DNA from: Paenibacillus forsythiae T98 | Lineage (GTDB): Bacteria; Bacillota; Bacilli; Paenibacillales; Paenibacillaceae | DNA: 38,591 nucleotides | Reading direction: 5' to 3' | Assembly (NCBI RefSeq): GCF_000520735.1 | Contig: NZ_ASSC01000896.1 | Span: forward strand, 1-38,591 | Shown here: piece by piece, positions 7,615-16,589 of the stretch | Layout: each line of letters starts with the position of its first letter | Position numbering within the stretch: the first letter of the stretch is position 1 | Position numbers and translations under genes: made by a program | The notes under the pieces: generated by a model | The model's input: only the letters and a program-made list of their open reading frames with translations | Told to the model about the DNA's origin: nothing | The model's database searches: none

Positions 7615-8403
7615 ATGTATACGCAAAGTGTGGAAAATATTATTGAAGCGGCGGTTGCCAAACGCGACAAAATGAATGAAAGCCTGCCGCGTTATGCTTT
7701 GGCGGCGCTGCTGGCCGGCGCTTATGTCGGTATCGGCATCATCCTGATCTTAACTTTGGGAGCGCCTCTGGCAGCGGCCAAATCGCCCTTTCAGCCGCTT
7801 GTCATGGGAGCAACGTTCGGCATCGCGCTGACGCTCGTCATTTTCGCCGGTTCGGAGCTTTTTACAGGGAACAATATGTTCTTTACCGCCAGCACACTCG
7901 CAGGCAGAACGAGCTTATGGGATACGATCAAGAACTGGATTATTGTCTTTCTCGGGAACCTTGCCGGGGCGCTGCTGCTCGCCTGGCTGGTCCAGGGGAC
8001 GGGACTGTTTAAGACCGCCGCGCCGGAGCATCTGATCTTCGCCGCAGCCGCTAAGAAGATGAGCCTGCCTTTTTCCGAATTGTTCTTCCGAGGCATTCTG
8101 TGCAACTGGCTGGTCTGTCTGGCGATCTGGATGTCGTCCCGGGCGAAGAGCGAAGGCGCCAAGCTGGTGCTGATCTGGTGGTGTCTGCTCGCCTTCATCG
8201 CGAGCGGCTATGAGCACAGTGTGGCGAACATGACCCTGATGAGCGTCGCGCTGCTGCTGCCGAAGCATCCGGAGACCATCAGCTTGGCCGGTTGGCTTCA
8301 CAATATGATTCCAGTCACCCTGGGCAATATGTTCGGGGGCGGCATATTTGTCGGCATGGCTTACTGGGTCATTTCGCCCGTCCGTTCCGTCCGCAGCAAA
8401 TGA
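7615..8403 (+). CDS. nirC: Formate/nitrite transporter family channel (NirC)
   Basis: This 262-residue integral membrane protein of the FNT family is a pentameric channel for nitrite or formate. Six hydrophobic segments are visible, with family signatures GAYVGIGIIL, AGSELFTGNN and the central stretch SGYEHSVANM. GGGGTG at 7602-7607 suits ATG 7615. As the last gene of nirBDC with nitrite reductase upstream, nitrite is the likely substrate. Formate cannot be excluded, because pyruvate formate-lyase is encoded 5 kb away. Confidence 0.92.
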   Translation: MYTQSVENIIEAAVAKRDKMNESLPRYALAALLAGAYVGIGIILILTLGAPLAAAKSPFQPLVMGATFGIALTLVIFAGSELFTGNNMFFTASTLAGRTSLWDTIKNWIIVFLGNLAGALLLAWLVQGTGLFKTAAPEHLIFAAAAKKMSLPFSELFFRGILCNWLVCLAIWMSSRAKSEGAKLVLIWWCLLAFIASGYEHSVANMTLMSVALLLPKHPETISLAGWLHNMIPVTLGNMFGGGIFVGMAYWVISPVRSVRSK

Positions 8404-8424
8404 CGGTTGAAGAGTGTAACAAAG

Positions 8425-8463
8425 AACGGCAAGTTTCCGGATGGCCCGGGACTTGCCGTTTTA
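8425..8463 (+). terminator. nir operon terminator
   Basis: A perfect 10-bp stem AACGGCAAGT / ACTTGCCGTT (8425-8434 / 8451-8460) encloses a 16-base GC-rich loop and is followed by TTTTAT. Confidence 0.8.
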
Positions 8464-8472
8464 TAGTTTCAT

Positions 8473-8502
8473 AAAAAGAGAAAAAGCGCCCAAGCAGGGC
8501 GC
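8473..8502 (-). terminator. fnr terminator
   Basis: Read on the - strand, GCGCCC (8502-8497), a 5-base loop and GGGCGC (8491-8486) are followed by TTTTTCTCTTTTT. This is a classical intrinsic terminator for the fnr transcript, facing the nir terminator. Confidence 0.8.
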
Positions 8503-8584
8503 CTCGACCACAAAAATAAAAGGTCAATATACACGAACAATTTATGTTTCACTGAGGAAGGAATAGGGTAAAATAGTTGGGATG

Positions 8585-9301
8585 TTAGATTCGGCAAATC
8601 TCGGTAGGACATAGCTCGCAATGGCAAATGTCCTGAAGCATCTCAATATTCTTAATAACAATCATACCGTTCTCGTACTCCACGGCGTCTTTCTTGCGCA
8701 GATCGCTAAGCATGCGGTTAACGCTCTCGCGCGTAGCGCCGATCATGTTGGACAAGTCGGTGTGCGTAATCTTTTTATTGATCAGAATGGCTTCGCCGTT
8801 CTTCTCGCCGTAAGTGTTGCTCAGGCGGATCAGCGTCGAGCAGAGCGCGCCCGGTTTCCCGTACATCATCAGATCGCGGAACTTGGTCTGCGTCAGGCGG
8901 TGATGAATGCCCATCCATTTCATAAAGTCGATGGCAAAATCACAATGCTGGCAGATCAGAATTTCAAGGTCCTTGTGTTCGATCACACCGACCTCGCTTT
9001 CCTCAATCACTTCGGCGGTGAAGCTGTGCTTCGTGCTGAAGAAAGGATCGGCCTGACCGACCATGTCGCCGGCTTGATACATATACAGTATGAGTTCCTT
9101 GCCCTCATCCGTGGATTTGGTCAGCTTGACCCGTCCGCGCTTGAGATAAAACAGTTTATCCGAGTAGTCTCCTTCCCAAAATAAATGAGAGCCTTCCGGA
9201 ACTAACCGTTCTTTCATCGTTACTAGCAGTCTGTTAAAGTTTTGTTCGGAGAAACAGTTAGTATTTCCGTGGGCTTCGATAACATTAGTATGATCTTTCA
9301 T
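8585..9301 (-). CDS. fnr: Crp/Fnr-family oxygen-sensing regulator Fnr
   Basis: This is a 238-residue Crp/Fnr activator, the same length as B. subtilis Fnr. An N-terminal cyclic-nucleotide-binding-like barrel (about residues 15-120) contains VPEGSHLFWEGDYSDKLF. The C-terminal HTH_CRP domain has THTDLSNMIGATRESVNRML. The C-terminal tail CHCELCPTEICRI carries CX2CX4C, the [4Fe-4S] ligand pattern of Bacillus Fnr, and Asp in KFRDLMMYGK (about residue 143) is a likely fourth ligand. ATG 9301 is preferred to ATG 9310 because AAAGGGG abuts the latter. It faces nirBDC, and Fnr-type sites occur before ric, nirB, adhE, pflB and itself. Confidence 0.95.
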   Translation of the reverse strand: MKDHTNVIEAHGNTNCFSEQNFNRLLVTMKERLVPEGSHLFWEGDYSDKLFYLKRGRVKLTKSTDEGKELILYMYQAGDMVGQADPFFSTKHSFTAEVIEESEVGVIEHKDLEILICQHCDFAIDFMKWMGIHHRLTQTKFRDLMMYGKPGALCSTLIRLSNTYGEKNGEAILINKKITHTDLSNMIGATRESVNRMLSDLRKKDAVEYENGMIVIKNIEMLQDICHCELCPTEICRI

Positions 9302-9349
9302 AATCGACATCCCCTTTATTCCCTCAGTTTTTCAATAAATTTTAAATTA

Positions 9350-9430
9350 ATTATACAATGAAATTCCTCATTGTGGGTGGAAAAATCACGGAAAAAGTGT
9401 CTAATTTTCAACATTGTGATTATTTTCACT
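9350..9430 (-). promoter_or_regulatory. fnr promoter region with Fnr-type site
   Basis: On the - strand a TATAAT -10 (9355-9350) gives a start near 9343. An Fnr-type palindrome TGTGA-TTATTT-TCACT lies at 9415-9430, centred about 80 bases upstream of that start. This is close to a class I activator position, so autoregulation is possible. The -35 is weak. Confidence 0.5.
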
Positions 9431-9555
9431 TCAAAAGCATGATTTCTAGTGTGATTTCTAATAGGTTTTTCTAATGAACGCTGTTGTCGTTATCTCAGGA
9501 TGCGGGAAACGGCTTTTTTTAATATAAAACATGGTTAAGTCTTAGGCAAGTAGAA

Positions 9556-9571
9556 TGTGATTTATGACACA
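9556..9571. promoter_or_regulatory. Isolated Crp/Fnr-like palindrome
   Basis: TGTGA-TTTATG-ACACA matches the Fnr consensus at 9 of 10 positions. No well-placed -10 box is evident in either direction, so its target is unclear. Confidence 0.35.
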
Positions 9572-10229
9572 AGTTTTTAAGACCTGACATTGCCCGGTAA
9601 GATCAATGTACACTACTGCTCATCCCGAACATGAACACGCTGTTTAGTTGAACTGCGAGCGAACGGCAAGTCGTGCCTCTCTATCTTGCTTTTTTTGGCA
9701 GCAGTGGCCTTTCAGGAATTTGGCCGGCGAGTGGAGTATAACGGTCCCGGAATTTTATGCGTAGCAGATGTCAATATTGATCGGGCAGCTTAACTGGACA
9801 GGGTTGTCCCGATTGGCGGCAGAAAGCTTTATCCCTAATCTCCTTTACGGGAATCAGCGGATGTTAAATCTTTCGCCCGCGCTTTCTTCCAGGAAAGACG
9901 GTTTTGTTCCCTACTATATGAAGAAGTTTTTTGGCCGGAGCATATCGAGGCGGGTAAAGCGCTGGCGATCGAAGATGCGGCAGAGTCTGGAAGCTTTTTT
10001 GTCGGAATATATCCCAAGTTTTAATTAAAATCAGGAATAATAGCATAGATAATTCGACTAACAAGCGACAACGTATGCAAATTCGGAATCAAACGCATTG
10101 ATTTGTTCTATCCAAATAACTGTAGCATCAAGGATATGAACATGGAAAGAAAGCTATATAGGAAGGGAGACCCTGAAAGAATCTCCATTGTAAGCGTTTT
10201 AAAAAGTGAACAAAAAAATTTTTTGTACT

Positions 10230-10274
10230 TTGTGAAAGATTTCACTATACAAGTCGCACATGATGTGATATTAT
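10230..10274 (+). promoter_or_regulatory. adhE promoter with combined Fnr/Rex-type operator
   Basis: TGTGA-AAGATT-TCACT (10231-10246) matches the Fnr consensus at 9 of 10. The extended TTGTGAA-n4-TTCACTA (10230-10247) matches the Rex operator TTGTGAA-n4-TTCACAA at 13 of 14. A TATTAT -10 (10269-10274) puts the site at about -42. Fnr activation and Rex repression would compete for the same bases. Confidence 0.7.
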
Positions 10275-10322
10275 CAATTTCGTAGAGAGGAACAAACACA
10301 AATTGACAGGAGGACGAGGGAA

Positions 10323-12944
10323 ATGGCAGTGAAGAATGAAGTGGCCGCCCAAGTGAAACAACCTACCGCTGAAGAGTATATTCAGACATTGGTAGATAAA
10401 GCGAAGAAAGCTCAAGAAGCTTTCATGGCTCTGGACCAGGAGCAAGTCGACAAAATCGTTCATGCTATGGCGCTGGCCGGACTTGACAAGCATATGTACC
10501 TGGCAAAGCTGGCGGTTGAAGAAACCGGCCGCGGCGTTTACGAAGACAAGATCACAAAGAATATCTTTGCTACAGAATATATTTACCACGGCATCAAATA
10601 TGACAAAACAGTAGGTGTTATCGAAGACAACCCTTACGACAGCTTCCAAAAAATTGCCGAGCCGGTCGGAATCGTTATGGGCATCACACCGGTAACCAAC
10701 CCAACATCCACCACGATGTTTAAAGCATTGATCGCCGCCAAGACGCGCAATCCTATTATATTCGGTTTCCACCCGTCTGCGCAAGAGTGTAGTGCTGCAG
10801 CCGCAAAAATTTTGCATGATGCCGCTGTCAAAGCGGGCGCACCTGAGAACTGCATCCAATGGATCGAACAGCCGACAATGGATAAAACCAACGCGCTGAT
10901 GAATAATGATGGTGTGGCTCTGATCCTGGCTACAGGCGGGTCTGCAATGGTTAAAGCGGCATACAGCTGCGGCAAACCGGCTCTTGGCGTAGGCCCTGGT
11001 AACGTTCCGGCCTTCATTGAAAAGAGCGCCGACATCGACCAAGCGGTTAATGATATTATTCTTTCGAAAACATTCGACAACGGCATGATCTGCGCATCCG
11101 AGCAGGCCATCATCATTGAAGAGCCGATCTTCGACCAAGTGAAGAAGAAACTGATCGCCAACGGCTGCTACTTTGTTAACAAGGAAGAAGCCGCCAAGCT
11201 GACCAACGGCGCGATGAACGTGGAGAAATGCGCGGTTAACCCGGTAATCGTCGGTCAATCCGCTGTGAAAATTGCTGAAATGTGCGGAATCCAAGTGCCT
11301 GCAGGCACCAAAATCCTGATCGCCGAACTCGAAGGCGTGGGCACGAAATACCCGCTGTCGGCCGAGAAGCTGAGCCCGGTTCTGGCTTGCTACAAAGTTA
11401 AGAATGCGGACCAAGGCATCGAGCGCGCGGCTCAAGTGGTTGAATTCGGAGGCATGGGCCACAGCTCCGCTATCCACTCGAACAACGAAGAAGTAATCAT
11501 GAAGTTCTCCAACCGTCTGCAAACCGGACGTATTCTTGTAAATTCGCCTTCCACTCATGGTGCGATCGGCGACATCTACAACACGAACATCCCTTCGCTG
11601 ACTCTGGGCTGCGGATCTTATGGCCGCAACTCGGTATCGCAAAACGTTACTGCTATTAACTTGATCAACGTGAAAAGGGTGAATCGTCGTATCGTGAATA
11701 TGCAATGGTTTAAGCTGCCGGAGAAGATCTACTTTGAAAAAGGCGCAACCCAATACCTGGCCAAAATGCCTGACATCACTCGTGTAGCAATTATCACCGA
11801 CCCGATGATGGTTAAACTGGGCTATGTGGAAAGAGTTGAGCACTACCTGCGTCAACGCCAAACTCCTGTAGCAATCGAAGTGTTCTCGGAAGTTGAACCG
11901 GACCCATCGACAACTACGGTTGAAAAAGGTACTGCCATGATGAACAGATTCCAGCCGGACTGCATCATCGCACTTGGCGGCGGTTCCTCTATGGATGCTG
12001 CCAAAGGAATGTGGCTGTTCTACGAACATCCGGATGCTGACTTTGATGGTCTGAAGCAAAAATTCATGGATATCCGTAAACGGGTCTATAAATTCCCGAA
12101 ACTGGGCATTAAAGCGAAATTTGTTGCAATCCCGACAACTTCGGGTACGGGTTCGGAAGTAACCTCCTTCGCGGTTATTACCGACAAAACAACTACTCCG
12201 AATACGAAGTATCCGCTTGCCGATTATGAGCTTACTCCTGACATAGCTATCATTGATCCGGAATTCGTATACAGCCTGCCGAGAACAGCTGTTGCCGATA
12301 CAGGTATGGACGTGCTGACACATGCGATTGAAGCCTATGTATCCATTCTGGCAAGCGACTATTCCGATGGTCTGGCTATCAAAGCTATCCAACTGGTATT
12401 CCAATATCTGGAGAAGTCTGCACTGGAAGCCGACAAGCTTGCCCGCGAGAAAATGCACAATGCATCGACGCTGGCCGGTATGGCCTTTGCCAACGCGTTC
12501 CTGGGAATCAACCACAGCTTGGCGCACAAATGGGGCGGTCAATATCACACTCCTCATGGACGCACCAACGCTATTCTGCTGCCGCACGTTATCCGCTACA
12601 ATGCGAAGAAACCTTCGAAGTTCGCTTCGTTCCCGAAATATTCGCACTTTGTGGCTGACGAGCGCTACGCTGAAATCGCCCGTATTCTGGGACTGCCGGC
12701 TCGTACTACCGAAGAAGGTATCAACAGCCTGATCAACGCCATTCGTGAGTTGAACAAAAAACTGGGTATCGAAGATTCCTTCCAGCAACTGGGCATCGAT
12801 CCGAAGGATTTCGAAGCCAACGTAGATTACCTGGCTGATAAGGCCTTCGAAGACCAGTGCACAACTGCCAATCCGAAGCTGCCGCTGGTAAGCGAACTTG
12901 CCGACGTATATCGCAATGCTTTCTATGGCAAATTTGACAACTAA
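10323..12944 (+). CDS. adhE: Bifunctional acetaldehyde-CoA/alcohol dehydrogenase AdhE
   Basis: The 873-residue fermentative enzyme converts acetyl-CoA to acetaldehyde to ethanol with two NADH, restoring NAD+ under anoxia. Residues about 15-440 form the acetylating aldehyde dehydrogenase domain with the catalytic Cys257 in FDNGMICASEQ. From about 455 on is the iron-containing alcohol dehydrogenase domain, with the NAD motif GGGSSMDAAKGMW and metal-ligand regions VLTHAIEAYVS and GINHSLAHKWGGQYHTPHG. Length is normal, and AGGAGG precedes the ATG. AdhE polymerises into spirosomes in other bacteria. The upstream Fnr/Rex-type site and pflBA downstream place it in the anaerobic fermentation block. 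Confidence 0.97.
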   Translation: MAVKNEVAAQVKQPTAEEYIQTLVDKAKKAQEAFMALDQEQVDKIVHAMALAGLDKHMYLAKLAVEETGRGVYEDKITKNIFATEYIYHGIKYDKTVGVIEDNPYDSFQKIAEPVGIVMGITPVTNPTSTTMFKALIAAKTRNPIIFGFHPSAQECSAAAAKILHDAAVKAGAPENCIQWIEQPTMDKTNALMNNDGVALILATGGSAMVKAAYSCGKPALGVGPGNVPAFIEKSADIDQAVNDIILSKTFDNGMICASEQAIIIEEPIFDQVKKKLIANGCYFVNKEEAAKLTNGAMNVEKCAVNPVIVGQSAVKIAEMCGIQVPAGTKILIAELEGVGTKYPLSAEKLSPVLACYKVKNADQGIERAAQVVEFGGMGHSSAIHSNNEEVIMKFSNRLQTGRILVNSPSTHGAIGDIYNTNIPSLTLGCGSYGRNSVSQNVTAINLINVKRVNRRIVNMQWFKLPEKIYFEKGATQYLAKMPDITRVAIITDPMMVKLGYVERVEHYLRQRQTPVAIEVFSEVEPDPSTTTVEKGTAMMNRFQPDCIIALGGGSSMDAAKGMWLFYEHPDADFDGLKQKFMDIRKRVYKFPKLGIKAKFVAIPTTSGTGSEVTSFAVITDKTTTPNTKYPLADYELTPDIAIIDPEFVYSLPRTAVADTGMDVLTHAIEAYVSILASDYSDGLAIKAIQLVFQYLEKSALEADKLAREKMHNASTLAGMAFANAFLGINHSLAHKWGGQYHTPHGRTNAILLPHVIRYNAKKPSKFASFPKYSHFVADERYAEIARILGLPARTTEEGINSLINAIRELNKKLGIEDSFQQLGIDPKDFEANVDYLADKAFEDQCTTANPKLPLVSELADVYRNAFYGKFDN

Positions 12945-13019
12945 TTATTAAGCCTGAATTCAGGTTAATCTATATATAGAAACAAGCTCACTGACTGTTC
13001 AAGCTGGGATTGATGTTAA

Positions 13020-13104
13020 AGTGACAAATATCACCGAAAAGATGGTAAATGGTGATATTTGTCACAGTTTTATTCGGGAAAGTAAACTAAGATGTTTATA
13101 TAAG
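13020..13104 (+). promoter_or_regulatory. pflB upstream region: nested Fnr-type palindromes
   Basis: A perfect 15-bp inverted repeat (13021-13035 and 13051-13065, 15-base loop) lies downstream of adhE and upstream of pflB. Each arm is itself an Fnr-type palindrome: AGTGA-CAAATA-TCACC (13020-13035) and GGTGA-TATTTG-TCACA (13051-13066), with centres 31 bp (three turns) apart. Possible -10 boxes are TAAGAT (13088-13093), which puts the second site at about -41.5, and TATATA (13097-13102). As RNA the repeat could also fold as an adhE 3' hairpin, but no strong T-run follows. Confidence 0.65.
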
Positions 13105-13227
13105 ATCCCGGTTATTGAACATCGAATGTGAATTTTGTTACAAATGACAGCATGGGATCACGAGACACGGGATTAACCTTCAAGCCCGCGATCTCTACAA
13201 ATCATATAAATATATGGAGGGATTAGC

Positions 13228-15489
13228 ATGTCGGTGATTGAAAGAGAAGTACAAGAAGTTAAGTCGGGATGGCGTGGATTTGTAAGCGGCAAGTGGACTA
13301 AGCATGTCAATGTCAATGATTTCATCGAGAAGAACATCAAGCCTTATGAAGGAAGTGAAGATTTCCTCGTAGGTCCTACTAGCAACACTAACGAATTGTG
13401 GAAAATCATTTCCCAATTGAGCAAAGAAGAAAGAGAAAAGGGCGGCGTATGGGATGTAGACCTTAACACGGTTTCCACAATCGTATCCCACCAACCGGGT
13501 TATATCGATAAAGAAAAGGAACAAATCGTTGGCGTTCAAACGGATGCTCCTTTCAAACGTTCCATTCAACCTTTCGGCGGCATCAAGATGATGATCGACG
13601 CTTGCAAAGCCTATGGCTTCGAGCTTCCGAGCAGCATTGTTGACATGTTTACGAATATTCGCAAAACGCATAACCAAGGCGTGTTTGATGCATATACAAG
13701 CGATATGAGAGCTGCCCGCAGAGCAGGTATCATTACTGGTCTTCCGGATGCTTACGGCCGCGGCCGTATTATCGGCGACTATCGCCGTGTGGCTCTGTAT
13801 GGTATCGACTTCCTGATTAAAGCGAAGAAACAAGATCTACTTAACCTTGAAGTGGATTCCATGAGCGAAAGCGTCATTCGTCTTCGCGAAGAGCTGTCGG
13901 AGCAAATTCGCGCCCTGGGAGAATTGAAAGAAATGGCCGCAATGCACGGCTTTGATATTTCCAGACCTGCGAACACTGCTAAAGAAGCCTTCCAATGGGT
14001 ATACTTCGGTTACCTGGCTGCAATCAAGGAACAAAACGGCGCTGCAATGTCCCTCGGACGTGTATCTTCCTTCCTGGATATCTACGTTCAACGTGACGTT
14101 GAAGAAGGTAATCTGACTGAAGAACAAGCACAAGAGCTTGTTGACCATTTCGTTATGAAACTGCGTATCGTTAAATTCCTTCGTACTCCTGAGTACAACG
14201 ACTTGTTCTCCGGTGACCCTACTTGGGTAACAGAATCCATCGGCGGTATGGCCGTAGACGGAAGAACTCGCGTTACGAAGAACAGCTTCCGTTTCTTGCA
14301 CACTCTGTACAATCTGGGACCGGCTCCGGAACCGAACCTGACTGTTCTGTGGTCTGAGAAGCTTCCTGAAGGATTTAAGAAATATTGCGCCAAAGTATCC
14401 ATCGAGACCAGCTCGATCCAATATGAAAATGACGACCTGATGCGTCCGATCTATGGCGACGACTACGGTATTGCTTGCTGCGTATCTGCAATGCGCATCG
14501 GTAAACAAATGCAGTTCTTCGGCGCACGCGCCAACTTGGCTAAAGCTCTGCTGTACGCTATCAACGGTGGTGTGGATGAGAAATCCGGCGTTCAAGTTGG
14601 ACCTGAATATCCGCGCATTACTTCTGAAGTGCTCGATTACAACGAAGTAATCAACCGCTTCAAACCGATGATGGAATGGCTTGCTAAGACTTACCTCAAT
14701 ACTCTTAACGTTATCCATTACATGCATGATAAATATTCCTACGAACGCATTGAAATGGCGCTGCATGACCGCGACATTCTGCGTACGATGGCTTGCGGTA
14801 TCGCCGGTCTGTCGGTTGCTGCCGACTCTCTGAGCGCAATCAAATACGCTAAGGTTAAACCGATCCGCAACGAACAAGGCATTGCAGTGGACTTCGAAAT
14901 CGAAGGGGAATTCCCTTGCTACGGCAACAATGATGATGCTGTTGACAGCATCGCAGTTGAACTGGTTGAATCCTTCATGAACATGATCCGTAAGCATCAA
15001 ACTTATCGTGATTCCCTGCCAACTCAATCGATTCTGACGATTACTTCGAACGTTGTGTACGGCAAGAAGACCGGTACTACACCTGATGGACGTAAAAAAG
15101 GCGAACCGTTCGCACCTGGTGCTAACCCAATGCACGGACGCGACAAGAAGGGTGCTCTTGCTTCCCTGAGTTCCGTAGCTAAACTGCCTTATGAAGACAG
15201 CCTTGATGGTATTTCCAATACCTTCTCGATCGTTCCTAAGGCACTGGGTAAAGATGAAGAGGGACGTAAATCGAACCTTGTATCCATGATGGACGGATAC
15301 TTCCACAGCAAAGGCCATCACCTGAACGTTAACGTATTTAACCGTGAACAACTGCTGGATGCCATGGAACATCCTGAGAACTATCCGCAGCTCACCATTC
15401 GCGTCTCCGGTTATGCCGTTAACTTCATCAAGCTGAGCCGTGAGCAACAACTTGATGTTATTAACCGTACTTTCCACGGTTCGATGTAA
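13228..15489 (+). CDS. pflB: Formate C-acetyltransferase (pyruvate formate-lyase)
   Basis: This 753-residue glycyl-radical enzyme converts pyruvate and CoA to acetyl-CoA and formate. The paired catalytic cysteines are Cys417-Cys418 in [18 protein letters not shown], and the radical glycine is Gly728 in [11 protein letters not shown]. Length and motif positions match E. coli PflB (Cys418/419, Gly734). The enzyme is oxygen-labile and needs PflA, encoded next door. TGGAGG lies 9 bases before the ATG. The acetyl-CoA made feeds AdhE. Codon choice is strongly biased (CGT, CTG, GGT, AAC), as in a highly expressed gene. Confidence 0.98.
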   Translation: MSVIEREVQEVKSGWRGFVSGKWTKHVNVNDFIEKNIKPYEGSEDFLVGPTSNTNELWKIISQLSKEEREKGGVWDVDLNTVSTIVSHQPGYIDKEKEQIVGVQTDAPFKRSIQPFGGIKMMIDACKAYGFELPSSIVDMFTNIRKTHNQGVFDAYTSDMRAARRAGIITGLPDAYGRGRIIGDYRRVALYGIDFLIKAKKQDLLNLEVDSMSESVIRLREELSEQIRALGELKEMAAMHGFDISRPANTAKEAFQWVYFGYLAAIKEQNGAAMSLGRVSSFLDIYVQRDVEEGNLTEEQAQELVDHFVMKLRIVKFLRTPEYNDLFSGDPTWVTESIGGMAVDGRTRVTKNSFRFLHTLYNLGPAPEPNLTVLWSEKLPEGFKKYCAKVSIETSSIQYENDDLMRPIYGDDYGIACCVSAMRIGKQMQFFGARANLAKALLYAINGGVDEKSGVQVGPEYPRITSEVLDYNEVINRFKPMMEWLAKTYLNTLNVIHYMHDKYSYERIEMALHDRDILRTMACGIAGLSVAADSLSAIKYAKVKPIRNEQGIAVDFEIEGEFPCYGNNDDAVDSIAVELVESFMNMIRKHQTYRDSLPTQSILTITSNVVYGKKTGTTPDGRKKGEPFAPGANPMHGRDKKGALASLSSVAKLPYEDSLDGISNTFSIVPKALGKDEEGRKSNLVSMMDGYFHSKGHHLNVNVFNREQLLDAMEHPENYPQLTIRVSGYAVNFIKLSREQQLDVINRTFHGSM

Positions 15490-15540
15490 GTTATCTAACC
15501 TTTGATTTAACTTCAAAATATGCTTTAACAAGCAAGGTGA

Positions 15541-15565
15541 TACCGCCCTTGAATCAAGGGCGGTA
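15541..15565 (+). other. Strong hairpin in the pflB-pflA gap
   Basis: TACCGCCCTTG / CAAGGGCGGTA form an 11-bp perfect stem with an AAT loop. No T-run follows directly. It probably stabilises the pflB message or attenuates pflA, giving more PflB than PflA. Confidence 0.6.
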
Positions 15566-15640
15566 AAATCTTGTGCTGATATTGTTAAAATTTTAAGTTT
15601 TTTTAATTTGCAGTTTGTCGTAAAGAAAGGATGACCAACT

Positions 15641-16378
15641 ATGATTAAAGGCCGTATCCACTCCATGGAAACCTTCGGAACCGTAGACGGGCCTGGTATC
15701 CGTTTCATCTTGTTTATGCAAGGGTGCTTAATGAAATGTCAATACTGTCATAACCCGGACACATGGGCTTTAGACGAGGGCAAAGAAGTGACAGTCGAGG
15801 AAGTTCTCAAGGAAATCGAACCTTACCTTAATTACTACCGTACCTCCGGTGGAGGCTTGACTGTATCTGGCGGAGAACCGACGCTTCAAGCCAAGTTCGT
15901 TGAACAGCTGTTCACTGAAGTCAAGAAGCGTTGGAATTTGCATACGACTCTGGATTCCAATGGTTATAACGAGGGAGATAAAATTACGGAGCTTCTCAAT
16001 GTTACGGATCTTGTGCTTCTTGATCTCAAGCATATTGATGACGAGGCTCATATCAAGCTTACCGGCAAGTCGAATGAGCGCACATTGAAGCTGGCTCGCT
16101 GGCTGTCCGACCATGGACGCAAGATGTGGGTCCGTCTTGTCTATGTGCCCGGAATTCATGAGAAGGAAGAAGACCTGCTCAATTTGGGCCGTTTTATTGG
16201 AACCTTAAATGGGGTAGAGAAGTTTGAGATTTTGCCGTATCACCAAATGGGGGTCTACAAGTGGGAAGTGCTTGGCAAGCCTTACGAACTGGAGGGCGTA
16301 CCTAGTCCTTCCGATGAAGAAGTGCAGCGGGCTTACCGGCTTATCGAAGAAGGACGTCAGCAGACAGCTCTTGTATAA
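15641..16378 (+). CDS. pflA: Pyruvate formate-lyase-activating enzyme (radical SAM)
   Basis: This 245-residue radical SAM enzyme abstracts hydrogen from the PflB radical glycine, using S-adenosylmethionine and a [4Fe-4S] cluster. The CX3CX2C cluster motif is Cys29, Cys33, Cys36 (GCLMKCQYCHNPDTW). SAM-binding stretches include TVSGGEPTLQ and LLDLKHI. AAAGGATG is well spaced from the ATG. It lies 151 bases after pflB with a hairpin between, so it is probably the second gene of a pflBA operon. Formate could leave by the FNT channel encoded upstream. Confidence 0.97.
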   Translation: MIKGRIHSMETFGTVDGPGIRFILFMQGCLMKCQYCHNPDTWALDEGKEVTVEEVLKEIEPYLNYYRTSGGGLTVSGGEPTLQAKFVEQLFTEVKKRWNLHTTLDSNGYNEGDKITELLNVTDLVLLDLKHIDDEAHIKLTGKSNERTLKLARWLSDHGRKMWVRLVYVPGIHEKEEDLLNLGRFIGTLNGVEKFEILPYHQMGVYKWEVLGKPYELEGVPSPSDEEVQRAYRLIEEGRQQTALV

Positions 16379-16466
16379 AATCAATTCAACATTGAACATA
16401 AGTCGGGATTTCGAAGCGAGCTTCCGATTTTTCATAGCGATGAGAGATGCTCATCCGAACCTGATA

Positions 16467-16515
16467 AAAGCTGCTTCCATTGTCCGATATTCTTCGGAAC
16501 ACGAAGCGGCTTTTT
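16467..16515 (+). terminator. pflBA terminator
   Basis: AAAGC-t-GCTTC (16467-16477) pairs with GAAGC-g-GCTTT (16503-16513). An inner TCCGA/TCGGA stem supports it, and the T-run ends at 16515. Confidence 0.8.
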
Positions 16516-16563
16516 CATGATTACTGCCAATTACAAGTATTTTGCATATTTTCTCCATTTTGA

Positions 16564-16589
16564 TGAAACTTTTTCCCTGGGCCTGCGTC
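16564..16589 (+). promoter_or_regulatory. ECF-sigma-type promoter of the stalk protein
   Basis: TGAAAC (16564-16569), exactly 16 bases, CGTC (16586-16589) is the consensus layout for B. subtilis SigX/SigM/SigW-type promoters. The start would fall near 16596, leaving a leader of about 140 bases that contains a small hairpin (16631-16648). Confidence 0.55.

Larger units (their letters stand above)
9311..10229. other. About 0.9 kb without a convincing gene
   Basis: No reading frame here has both a ribosome binding site and protein-like composition. Visible features are the fnr promoter, a Crp/Fnr-like palindrome at 9556-9571, and two weak hairpins followed by runs of seven or more T (about 9479-9520 and 9665-9691). 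Between about 9640 and 10024 one frame reads protein-like segments interrupted by two in-frame stops (9791 and 9836), ending EAGKALAIEDAAESGSFF and a stop. This could be a decayed gene or chance. Confidence 0.4.

Noticed and set aside
9375-9390. Further Fnr site at the fnr -35
   Set aside because: Only one half-site (CGTGA on the - strand) is present; the second half does not match at the required spacing.
9768-10028. 86-codon open frame before adhE
   Set aside because: It has no ribosome binding site and unlikely composition. The overlapping frame with two stops looks more protein-like.
10103-10285. 60-codon frame in the adhE leader
   Set aside because: It runs across the adhE promoter and Fnr/Rex site and has no good ribosome binding site.
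10245-12788. 847-codon open frame antisense to adhE
   Set aside because: It has no ribosome binding site and a composition (many Arg, His, Phe, Cys) typical of the complement of a codon-biased gene. AdhE on the other strand is certain.
13837-15708. 623-codon open frame antisense to pflB
   Set aside because: It is a shadow of the strongly codon-biased pflB gene, with no start signal and no recognisable domain.
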